DNA of 64,000 nt, taken from Clavulina sp. PMI_390. Taxonomy: Eukaryota; Basidiomycota; Agaricomycetes; Cantharellales; Hydnaceae. The DNA lies in NCBI GenBank assembly GCA_015039315.1, contig WIDE01000001.1, positions 327,568 to 391,567 on the forward strand, written 5' to 3'. The position numbers and the translations under genes were made by a program. This document shows positions 23,301-35,200 of the stretch, in pieces; positions within the stretch are counted from its first letter, which is position 1, and every line of letters starts with the position of its first letter. The notes under the pieces were generated by a model that made no database searches, had not been told where the DNA came from, and was given only the letters and a program-made list of their open reading frames with translations.

Positions 23301-26300
23301 TAATGTGTGTCCCAGGTTTCAGACTCTATCTTCCTGCTCCCTAATTTCTAATCCATATCTGCTGTCTAGGGGTGTGATATCAGGACACGAAACTGTCGCC
23401 GACTCAGAAATGGGCTATTTGAGCCACGACTCATATATCTCGCTATCCCATCGAGTGAGACTTTTGGCTTTTCACGACCTCCGTATGTGTGCTGATAGTG
23501 TTGTTACAGTCTCATTCGACCTTGTTCCATCATCGCGAGCAGATATATCAGATATTTGAGCGTTATGTCAAACTCAAACAGACGGCTGGGATGTATGATA
23601 CCTCTGATAGGTATGAAATTGCCAACGTTATCAGCCTGTGCTACAAAATCTAGCGACTAACAAGATGTTGGCCAGGACTCACACAATTCTTCGCGCTTTG
23701 AATGACCATCAAGTGGGAAACATTGATTTCTTGTATGTAGATGAAGTCCAGGATCTTCGGATAATCGATACGAAGCGTCAGTAGTCTGTTCTATCAAAAA
23801 ACCCTGCTGACTAACCTTGTTTACTCTCCAGTCTTGGGTGAGCTTTGCCCTAATCCACACGGCACATTCTGGGGCGGCGACACTGCCCAGACCATTAGCG
23901 TTGGAAGCTCTTTCCGTTTTGAGGAACTGAAAACCCTGATGTATCATGCTGAGGTGCGACATATTATTCATCCGACCTGGAATGTAACTCAAGATCTCGC
24001 AGTCACAGCACCGGCATGTCCTAGCTGGACTTCGGCCCGCAATCCACCCCTCGCTTTTCCAGCTTCTGGTTAACTATCGCAGCCATGGCGGTATTGTTGA
24101 TTGTGCCGCATCTATTGTGGAGCTCTTGGCATCTAAATTTCCCGGTTCAATCGATCGCCTCCGCCGAGAGACTGCACTGGTGACGGGTCCAAAGCCGGTC
24201 CTATTTCGAAGTGATGTAGTTCCTTTTGAGGAGTTCATGGGTGCCGGGCAGTAAGTGTCGACTATGCTCTCAACTGAGTCGATGAGCTTCAGTGCTCTAA
24301 TTGGTCTCTGATAGAGGAGCTCGCCTTGATTTTGGAGCCGACCAAGTGATCCTTGTTCGAGATGAGGAGGCTCGTCATCATTTGCGCAGGCTATTGGGCG
24401 ATTCAGGTCTCATTCTCACCCTTCTAGAGAGCAAAGGTGTGCTTCCTCGCCGCTATTACGCTGATCAGCAGAATTCCATCTGACGACTCCGGAACAGGCC
24501 TTGAGTTTGATGACGTACTCCTATACAATTTCTTCACATCATCGCCAGCATCCCTCTCGAAGTGGAGGATTGTGCATACCGAGGTCCGAGAGGTGGATAA
24601 GCACCGGACTGTGGAAGCTGAGCTCAAGCGTCTGTATGTTGCGGTTACACGAGCACGCCACCATTGCTGGATATGGGAGCAGGCAGGATCTTCCATCCCC
24701 ATGATCGTGAGTGTATATTTTTAGTAAATTAGAGCAAGGGTAGCCTGACGGAACATTCTATCAGGACTATTGGAATCAAGCAGGCCTAATCCGCGTTCAC
24801 AAATCAGATGAGCCTATTCCCAAACTTGCTAGTGAGTTTTTTGGGTATATAAATTAGGATTTTTATGACTCATGAGCTGTTCCAGCCGAGTCTTCGCCCG
24901 AGAGGTGGCGCAAGATTGGAATGGATCTTTTCGCGCGGAAACTGTATATCACTGCTGCCTCTTGTTTTGGCAAAGCTGGGGAAGTTCACGAACAGCAAAT
25001 TTGTTTTGCTTTTGATGCCCGCGAAAAAGCTTCTGATAAAGCCAGCTACCTTGCTGTAGCTGCCAAATTCAAGGAAGTGGCGCTTGTCGAATCATCCATG
25101 TCGCTGGGCCTCTTCAGGCGTGCTGGAGAATGCTTCCGCGACGGTGGCAATTATGTTTCGGCTGCCGAAGCCTTTGTGTCTGCCCGAGTTTTCACGGAAG
25201 CGGCTCGACTGTATAGGAAGGCTGGCCGATTCATTGAAGCCGTGGATCTGGTGAAGCGCGAATCAGAGGTGGACTCAGACGTGCGAGAGACCATCATTGA
25301 GGTGGCAAAATTGGAATTTGTTCGCACAAACAACCTCAAGTGAGTAGGCTCCCATCTTCAGCAGAAAACTGGTTTCGCTAAGAGACGTCACCAGACAAGC
25401 AGCAATTGTTTTCGACAATGATGTTGAGGAACAACTTGAGTATATGGAGACTTACGGGTTCGGTATGGCCAAATCAGCCCTCTATCAGCAACTGGGGGAT
25501 TTCGAGGCCGCCGGGAATGTTCATGAGCAAGCTGGAGAAACGTTACTCGCAGTCAAATGCTTCTTGCGATCTCAGCATCATTCTGTTCGTCGCAGAGCAA
25601 TTCCGCAAGTGCTTGAGCGCTTGCGCTCTGTTGCCTTCCATACCGAGTTCCTGATGGACTCTCACGAACTCCTAAACTTGCTACGACCACTCGATGCTGC
25701 CGATTTCGATGATGACGAAAAAGTGCAGGTAATGGCCTCTGAAAGTTTGAAGCTGCTACATTCTAACGACCTCATGAGATAGATGACCATCTTCCGCGCA
25801 ATTGCAAAAAAGGATTCCCAACTCCTCAAAGACCTTGCATGGACTCACCGGCAACATCACTTTTATCGAGTGCTTTGTCAGAATCAGGCGCTCTTCTGCT
25901 CGCCCTCATCGCTCGAGAATCTGAAGCTCCCCCAACTCCAGGCGGAACTTGCATTTGTTTCCCATTACACATGGTCCTTGGTCGAGATGAGTCGTTTCCG
26001 CGATAACTTGGCTCACCATCTCCATGCAGCAAGCTTATTTGGAATCCGGGTTTCACCCAACCCTGACCACAAACATCTTTCCGATCACTATGTGATTAAT
26101 CGTCTTTCCTTCCTGGGACGTGCTTATCTTGGTCTGTTGACGCGTCAGGGCCATTATGACTCTGGCGAACCCGAAATCTTGCTTCCAGCCATGAAGCTAG
26201 ATGAGCTGGTTCGCCAAGTGGTGGCTCAAACCGTACGAGCGAACCTGGAAAACTTGCACGAGCAGCTTTTGAAACTTTCCGTCCTCCGACCTTGCATCGA

Positions 26301-28822
26301 CTTCCTTGTACGAGGCTTCTGTGGCCGAGTCTATTGTGATCGTGATCATGACGCAATCAGATTGCCAAATTACCCTGATCTCATCATACGCACCGTCCTC
26401 TGGGTGGTCGAAATCCTCAACAACCTGTTCTATCTCCCGAGTCGTAACGAATATTACGATGCTAACAGGTTGAGGACTATTCGTAATATCTGGGTCTCGC
26501 GATTCTTCCAGGTTCTCCAGCCTCTGAGTCATCAGATGGGTCGCGCATTGGCTCATCGTGAGTTTCCCTCCAAGCCTCACCACATTCTTCAAGGCTGGGT
26601 AGCCACCTCCATTTCTTCATATCAACCATTTCTTCGCAACGACATCGACCGCTTTTTCCTTAGTGACGTTCTCTCGGCCGCCTGGATGGCATATATCCTA
26701 CATGACTCTCAAATCCCACCATACATTCCTACCACATCTACTATTTTCTACCATCGTCAAGACCTTGTTCGTCCAGGCGCTTCCTTTGGAGTGGTCACTG
26801 ATTTGTTGTGCGCGTTGGATCGAGAGCGAGGAGGTGAAGGGAGATTATGGAGTGGGGTGTTAGCACTCCGGTAAGCATGCGGTCAATCCTCCGGTTCCTA
26901 TACTACATGGAGTCTAACCGGAGCATTAGGCACATCATCGAGTCGGGGATAGATATCGAGCTGCAAGGATTGATCGTGTTCCTTGAGCATGTGGCGCTCG
27001 AAGTCATTCTTAATATTGCGCACAGCAGGGGTGCTGACGCCGACGGCCTGGTCCTTCCACGTTCTTGGGCCATCCGAGGCTTTTGGCATCGCATGACGGC
27101 CGCTCGAAACCCCAAGGTTGATCTTTTATTTGAAGCACTTGGTCTCGTCATGTCCAAAATTGCGAGTGGCTCAGGTACCGGTAAGTACCCCGAGCCATGG
27201 GTGGCATCGGTTCTGTCATCTAATGCACCTCAATCTTAGGCGCTCTGTTGCACTACCGAAAAGAAATGCCCATGACTTCGACCTTCCGACAACTGTGCCT
27301 CAGTAGAATGTGAGCATGATTAAAGCTACCAGCATGCTGCCGTCATCTGAAATGTTCTTTTTCCTCGTAGTTGCCGACTCTTGGTCCTCCGTAAGTAATT
27401 TTCATCAGTTATTACCCTCGACCAATAAATGTGCTAACCATTACACACGTTTTCAATGTTACCAGTGGGTCGAAACCTTGGACAGTGGGCAAGACCTGCG
27501 ATTCTCTCAACAGTCATCAACTCCTTGAGCCCTCTCACTCAGACCTTGGGGATGAATATGCCGTATCGAGTTTTGAGGCAAGTTACCAACCTGATGGAGC
27601 TTTCAGATAGCTAATCTGACAGGACCTATCTACCAGACCGTTTGCGACAGCCAAAAATTGGGCCCAACTCGAGCATGCCTTGTATGAATCTAGTCCGAGG
27701 GGAGACAATGACTATCTCGTGGCCTTCTTCTACCGTCAACGAAGGCATTTTCAGCTGCCTAGCTTCCCCCCCAATATCAAGATCATCTGGTACACAACCA
27801 AACGCGATATTTACCAAGCATTAGGAGTAACCTCATACGTTTCGAACTCTTTGCAAGAGGCTCCTTATCCCGGGCCTCTACCTATACCTAACCCCGGCAA
27901 CGCTGTAGGAGTTGCTCCTGCGGTCGTTACTGTTTCTGAGCCCTTAATACCGGTCCCCGGCTCCCCACTGCTTGAAAGCAGTGGGGATCGTTCAGAGGTA
28001 ATAGAATCGCCTTTAGGTGATCCTACTTCTGAGGGGCGAGCATCACAAGAACTTAGCGCTGCTATCGCAATCCAGCGTTGGTACCGTGATATCATCCTTC
28101 GTCGAACGATTCACAACGCTGCAGGTGATCAATTGGTTGAAGAACAAATGGAGCAGTCTCGACCGGAGACGGAGCTTCAGGCGGCAAAATCAATCCAATT
28201 ATGGTACAGGTCCATGCTGCACAAACGATCCATCCCCAGAGATCACTTCCTAGCAAAGCATCATACTGCGTGTGTAGCTCAAGTGGAACTAGTCTCGGAG
28301 TCCTCCCTTTTCCCTCTCCGCCGCAGGCTCTATATCGCCACGATCCAAGGCGCGCTCCCTCATGCCCTTTGCAGTCTCGACCGCATTCTAGCCGCATCAT
28401 TCGACACAAGGGATGCAACTCGAAAGTTGATTCTAACTGCGGAACATCAAGCTCTAGAGAAAACTCATTTCAAGATGAACCAGCTCATGTATGTGACTCA
28501 TCACTCCCTCCAGGCTGAAGGCGGGCACTAAATTATTGATGGTCGTTTTAGCTCTATTATCAAGGAGACAAAGCGTCTGATGAAAACTCTGAGTCCTGGC
28601 TCGCCTGTCTTCCTCTCGGGCGATATGCTACAACTACGAGCTATTGCAAAGGAGGTCGTCGAGCTTGGTCATCTTGCCCAGGAACATGTTTCCTTCCAAA
28701 ACCTACAAGCCCTCCAGCAAGATTTGGACTTGACATATCATGGCATAGTAGAGGAGCCACATGCGGTGATAGTGCAGAAGGTGGAGCTCGGCTCATTGAA
28801 CACGGAGGACTTATATGAGTGA
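20354..28822 (+). CDS. TRANK1-like superfamily-1 (UvrD-like) helicase, tandem copy 1
   Basis: A giant gene of more than 20 short introns and over 2,000 residues. It starts MSRKRNKHDTSAVASLRGVA. A basic segment (KRFGRRNRNYRHRRRNS, a likely nuclear localisation signal) and an acidic stretch follow near 21020-21200. A RelE/ParE-like unit lies at about 21590-21990: WHLYLSSNAIKDLRGF, then HFYEAKLSRDLRLVYRVEL, then VLFIYGLYTHTQLD. SF1 motifs follow: GRSGTG-KTTT (Walker A, split by an intron at 22503-22553), FLYVDEVQDL (23710-23760), GGDTAQTIS, NYRSHGG, SKGLEFDDV and LYVAVTRAR (24630-24660). A TPR-like array (KLYITAASCFGKAGEVHEQQ, AAEAFVSARVFTEAARLYR) and two IQ-like motifs (AIQRWYRDIILRR, IQLWYRSMLHKR) lie nearer the C-terminus. 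It ends LNTEDLYE. All conserved exons splice in frame, so it looks intact. In animals the family is represented by TRANK1; its biochemical role here is unknown. Confidence 0.85.
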
Positions 28823-29278
28823 GGAACGAGTCTGCGAATGTACTACATAGACACGTATAGGTATTACTGCAGTTTTAATCGCTTCATTCTTCGTCACCAA
28901 TCTCGCTGTGAGTTTCTAGCGGAGTGTTCTCGAGTATATTTGAGTTTGTGATTGTCATAGGCTCACGTGCTAAATCCTTGAACATGGATCAGAAGCGAGC
29001 GCTGTGCTGTCTGAATCGGGCTCAACATCTTCGCAATTCATGCGACACCTCTCAGCCAAATTCACTAATTACGATGATTCACCGTTGTGGCGTAACCATT
29101 TCAGGCCAGGAGACTAACTGCCAATAGATTGATGATGAGCGCGCGCCTCAAAATACGGAGACTCCTCAAAACTGGGGCTTCTCATCAACTGAACTCTCAT
29201 CTGTGGCGACAATAGCTCGCCTCATCACATACACCTCACTCAACTCTCTAAAGCGCTAGGTTGTCTCGTTCGTACAAT
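28823..29278 (+). promoter_or_regulatory. Inter-copy region with promoter block of helicase copy 2
   Basis: This 456-bp spacer holds the copy 1 3' UTR and then the duplicated promoter block. CACGTG lies at 28964-28969, TGAACATGGATCAGAAGC at 28979-28996, a GATGATTCACCGTTGTGGCGT segment near 29074-29094 and GATGAGCGCGCGCC near 29133-29146. These match the copy 1 promoter in order and spacing. No transposon ends or target duplications are visible at the junction. Confidence 0.5.
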
Positions 29279-32200
29279 ATGTCGCGCAAACGTAACAGGA
29301 GCGATATCACTCTTGTGGCACCGTTGAGAGGTGCAGCGGCGGACACACGCCTCTCTATTTCCAGCCTAAGAGGCATTGACGGAATCGAAGATGCAGCTAC
29401 GTTCCTCGCCCGTCGTATCTCAAAAGCAGGAAACAACGCGGCTGTTGAGGGAATTCTTCGCGATCTCAGCTCCATGTCCGATATCCTCGCCTTATTATTG
29501 AGTTGTAAGAGATCATTTTATTCTATACATTGGCACGCGGTGGTACTGACAGTCCCTTAAACCCTCAAAAGCTCATGGTGGCTTTCGCGCGTCAGTGTCA
29601 ACCTTCCTCACCCAGAGTGTGACCTTCCCCACCACGAAGGAGGCGTACATAACCTCCATCCATTCGGTCATTCTTATCACCCTGAGGGAGTTCTTTAGCG
29701 GAGTGACGCCGACCACTGACGTAGACTCAACCCAATACCATAAGCAAATAACATCCGTCTCTTCCACTCACCAGCGGATTAGTGAGATCATATTCCCAAC
29801 AGCATCTCCCACCTCCCCCGCAATATCATTGGGTTTCACGTTGGAGCCTCGGACGCGAGTATGGACGCTTATTCATCATATCCCTCCGCCTATCATTGCT
29901 CATACGTATTGATAGCGACGGTCCTCAGCCGCAGCACCCCCAGGCAAGCAGTCTCCCAAGCGCTCAAAACACCGCCAGAGCAATTATCGCAAGCGGCGCC
30001 GTCATTTTGTAAGTGAAGACACATTGCTCTCCCCGATTTTTGAGTCTAAGTCTTCCCCTAGGACGATTCCAGCGACGAGGATGAAAATACAGAAGAGGTC
30101 AAAGTTGACGACGATGAAAGTATTTTGTCTGGCTCGCAAAATACAATCGACCCTATTACAGCGTATTATGAAACCGTCACTGCGCTTCTGGATGATCAAC
30201 GACGGTCATTGGAGGTTCGTTCAATATATTTTAGGACAACAAGACTAGTTCTGACGTTTTCTTCTCTCTGTATTCAAGTACTTCTTTGATCTGGTCCTAT
30301 CATCCCCATCTATGGGGAGCCGCATCCGTGAAGTGGTGCTGAAGGTCGTTGCGGCCCCTACAGGGATGGATTACCAAGACCTTGCCTCTTCACATGTCCA
30401 AAGGTTGGACAATAATGAGGCCAACATTGTGGTACCATCAGATAACCAAACGAATGTAGCGCCCAATAGTGACTATCAAGACTTCCCTCGTATTTCGCCT
30501 GGGAAAGCAAAGACTCTCTTCGACTCTCCTGACGGATGGGGTCCTTGGCATCTCTTTCTTTCTTCGAATGCCATCAAGGATCTTCGAGGGTTCTTCCGAA
30601 CCGATCGATCGACTTACGATATGGTGCAGCAGAAAATGAAGCAGCTTTCGGATGGCTTCTTCTCAAAGTCGAATCAGAAGCTTCTCGTTGGTGGTCCAAA
30701 CGATGTCCACTTCTACGAGGCCAAACTTTCTCGGGACCTTCGATTAGTTTACCGAGTGGAGCTCAGCTCTAATGAGGAGTTGAAGGTGATTGCCTCCACT
30801 TTTTGCTCAGTTCACCGAAATTTACGCGTCAGACAGCTTGATCGCCAAGTCCTGTTCATTTATGGGCTATATACTCATAACCAGTTGGATCGGAAGGACT
30901 TCTGGAATCAAGTCGCTCATCATAGTCCTCGTAGCGATCCAGACTATCGACAAAGGCAGGTTGATACTGTCTACTTGGCGCCTGGTATTAATCCGTCCTT
31001 CCTTTGTTCTAGATGCGACGCAAGGGCACGGCCGATCAAGGGTGGCGCAAATGTTGACAACATGATACCCCCCATTGAGTGGCCGCATGGGGACTATCCT
31101 ATAACCGTCAAGCCTAGCCTCCCTGGAGTCACTGATGAGGATCTCCTTGACCTTCATAAGATCACATCATTGGAAAAATTCATTCCATGGTCTCGAAATG
31201 TTCTAGAAAGCAAGTGTTTCTATGCACTTTACCCTTGTCATGTATTCTCAACTCTCTTCTCTCGAATAGCCGTCCTAGCTGATGTTGATGCAGTGCATCG
31301 ATTTGCTGTGAGGTGTGCGGAGATTAGCGGCTTACCATATAAAATTGATTCATACCCTCTCCTTCAGCCCCACAGAAACCAGCATCATCAATCATGACAG
31401 CTCATGCTTTGTTGTTGGCCGCAGTGGTACTGGTCAGTGCAAAGCCAAACGATTGAAGCAATAGTCTGACGCCTCTTCAGGCAAAACGACAACCATGACA
31501 TTCAAAATGCTTGGTATTGAGCTTGCCATTCGTCAACTCCCTCGGCTTTGGGACGGACCCCGCCCTCGACAAATGTTCATCACCCAATCTCGTGTTCTAG
31601 CTCAACGAGTGCAAGATTATTATCATCAACTATTTCATGCTGCTCAATTCGTTCAATCTTCGGACCCACTGATTGTTCAACTTGAGGGGAACTTGCTTCA
31701 GATGGACGAGGAAGATGATGAGCGAGTTGACCTCCCAAGCAAGTTCTCACTGCTCGAGGATAAACACTTCCCTTTGTTTGTAACCTTTGATCAGGTATGA
31801 CATGAATCCTAGCATTCTTGTATAGAAAACAATACTCATCAACGCCCTAGCTTCGACGCATGCTCGAGTGTGATCTTGATGTAACGTTTGCGCGACGAAA
31901 GCTTCCAAAGCGTGGCACAGTTTCATTCAAATTCTCATCTCTCCCGATCGATGACATCGATGATCTCTTTGTGGGAACCAAGAATGATTCTCAGGATTCC
32001 ATGACTGAGCTTCGGAGCCGATTTGTGTCGTTCAAGTAGGCTTACTCTTGAGTCGCTGTGCGGGCTATATTTGCTCAGCTGCGCTACAATTAGGGTTTTT
32101 CTGTCCTCTTTCTGGTCTCATTTCGACCAAAGAATCACAAAAGGCCTAGGTATGCTTACAATTTCTGCGGAGTGCCTTATGAGCCGGCTTTCTAACAGTT

Positions 32201-35200
32201 ACTGCAGATCCGGCGCTAGTCTTTAGCGAGATTATGTTCGTTGTCTTTTCTTGACACCGTGCTTCATCCTTACCATCAAACCGCTTCTATAGGGGAGTGA
32301 TTTCTGGGCACGAGACTGTCGCTGAATCAGAACTGGGCTACTTGGATCGCGAGTCATATATCTCACTATCTCACCGAGTGAGAGACTCGTTCTGTCTTGT
32401 CCCTACATATGCTGATGGCAGTATAACAGTCCCACTCGGCTTTATTCCATCATCGCGAACAGATATACCAGATATTTGAGCGCTATGTTGAGCTCAAACA
32501 TACAGCGGGAATGTATGACACCGCGGACAGGTATGGAAAGATGTGTTGTGAGCTGCTGTTGATTTATCCTCAACATATTTTGGATAGGACTCACGCGATA
32601 CTGCGTGCCTTGAAAAGCCAGCGGGTTGGTAATATTGACTTCCTGTATGTCGATGAGGTTCAGGATCTGAGAATCATTGATACCAAACGTTAGTACCCCG
32701 CCTCGCAGAGAAACACCACCACCTCACCATTAATATGTATATAGTCCTAGGAGAGCTTTGTCCCAACCCCCACGGTAAGTTCTGGGGTGGTGACACTGCC
32801 CAGACTATCAGTGTTGGAAGCGCATTTCGGTTTGAGGAACTCAAGGCTCTGATGTATCATGCCGAGGTGTGTCATCATCCTCTATCCAATACTAGATATA
32901 ACTAACGGGTTCCTCAAGTCTCAACATCAACACGTTCTTGCGGGACTTCGACCACCAACTCACCCATCACTATTCCAGCTGGTTGTCAACTACCGTAGCC
33001 ACGGCGGCATTGTTGACTGTGCCGCGTCGATTGTGGAACTCTTAGCGACTAAATTCCCTGGCTCTATTGATCGCCTTCGCCGGGAGACTGCGCTAGTAAC
33101 GGGCCCGAAACCGGTGCTTTTCCGAAGCAATACTGTTCCTTTTGAGGAGTTTATGGGCGCTAGGCAGTGAGCATCAATATCTATCCAAATTTGCTCACGC
33201 TGGAACTACTGATTCTCACTACTGGTCAAAAGAGGATCTCGAACTGATTTTGGAGCTGAACAGGTGATTATTGTTCGAGACGAAGAAGCTCGTCGCCATT
33301 TGGGTAGGCTATTGGGAGACTTTGGTACCATTCTCACCCTCCTTGAGAGCAAAGGTGCGCTTTTCCCTTACTACAACCCTTAGTCACCAAGATTCGTCTG
33401 AAAGGATTCAATAGGGCTTGAATTCGACGATGTACTTCTGTACAACTTCTTCTCGTCATCACCAGCATCTACCTCGAAATGGAGAGTAGTTCATTCTGAC
33501 GTTCGAGATATGGACAAGTATAGAACTGTGGAAGGCGAGCTCAAGCGCTTGTATGTTGCACTTACGCGAGCACGTTACCACTGCTGGATCTGGGAACAGG
33601 CAGGATCAAATATCCCGATGATTGTGAGTGCATTATCTGCCTGAGTCTAACCAAAATCATCTGGTAGAATGTTTTACCTAGGATTACTGGACTCAAGCAA
33701 ATCTGATCCAGATCCATCACTCAGATGACCCTATCCCTAAATTAGCAAGTAGGTGATTCTGATTTATCTATCGAATCTTGGATGCTTACATGCCGCTATA
33801 GCTGAGTCCTCGCCAGAGAGATGGCACAAGATTGGGATGGAACTTTTTGCGCGGAAACTGTTCACAACAGCCGCTTCCTGTTTTGGAAAAGCTGGGAAAT
33901 TCCATGAACAGCAGATTTGCTATGCTTTCAGGGCTCGTGAGACAGCCTCTGATAAAGCGAGCTATTTAGTTGCTGGTGCAAAATTCAAGGAAGTGGCGGC
34001 TGCTGAATCGACCATGTCGCTGGGTCTATTCAAGCGTGCTGGAGAATGCTTTCGTGACGGTGGCGACTACTCTTCGGCTGCTGAAGCCTTTGAATCCGCA
34101 AAAGTCTTCACAGAGGCTGCTCGGCTATATAGGAAGGCTGGCCGGTTTGTCGAGGCTGTGGACCTTGTAAAGCGAGAGCCAGAAGTGGATTCAAGAGTCC
34201 GAGAGGCCATTATTGAGATCGCAAAGTTGGAGTTTGTCCGCACAAATAATCTGAAGTAAGGAGCCTGATATTTTTTTTTAAAAAAAAATGTTGGCCTACT
34301 AACGACATCATTAGGGAGGCTGCTATCGTTTTTGACAACAATGTCCAAGAGGAACTTAACTACATGGAGATATACGGATTTGGTGCCGCCAAATCGGCTC
34401 TCCATCAACAATTGGGAGATTTTGAGGCTGCTGGAACCGTCCATGAACAAGCTGGAGAAACACTGCTGGCGGTTAAATGCTTCTTACAGTCCCAACATCA
34501 TTCTGTCCGTCGCAGAGCCATTCCACAAGTACTGGAACGCTTGCGCTCCGTCGCCTTTCACACCGAATTCTCAACGGACTCCCAAGACCTTCTAAATCTC
34601 CTGGAGCCTCTTGATGCTACTGATTTCGATGAAGACGAAAATATGCAGGTAATCGTCGGATAATGCTAACGATGGTAGAACCTTGACTGACCTCGGATGG
34701 ATAGCTGTCCATTTTCCGCGCAATCACGAGTAAGGATTCACAGCAACTCAGGAATCTCGCACAGCTCTACCAAGTTCATCACTTCTGTCGGCTGCTTTGC
34801 CAGGATCAGGCACTCCGCTACTCACCCACATCACTCAAAGATCTGAAGCCCCCCCAACTTCTGGAAGAGCTTGCACTTCTTTCTGATTTTATTCGATCGC
34901 TCACTGGGATGATCTGTTCGCATGACAGCATCGTTCGTGATCCGCACGCCACTCGCTTGTTTGGAATTCGGACATCACCGAATCCAGACCATGAACAGCT
35001 CCCTGATCACTATGTCGTCAATCGAATTTCATTTCTAGGTAGGGCCCACCTAGAATCGATTGCTCATCATGGCCACCGCGATTCTGAAGATCCTGAGATC
35101 TTGCTTCCAGCTACGGAGCTCGATAGGCTAGTTCGTCGAGCAGTAGCTCAAACCTTGCGAGTGAAGCTCGAGAGCTTACACGATCAGTTTTTGCAACTTT

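Noticed and set aside
20354..28822. Helicase copy 1 as a pseudogene
   Set aside because: The apparent stops all fall in introns with good GT-AG ends that match introns in copy 2, and all SF1 motifs are present.
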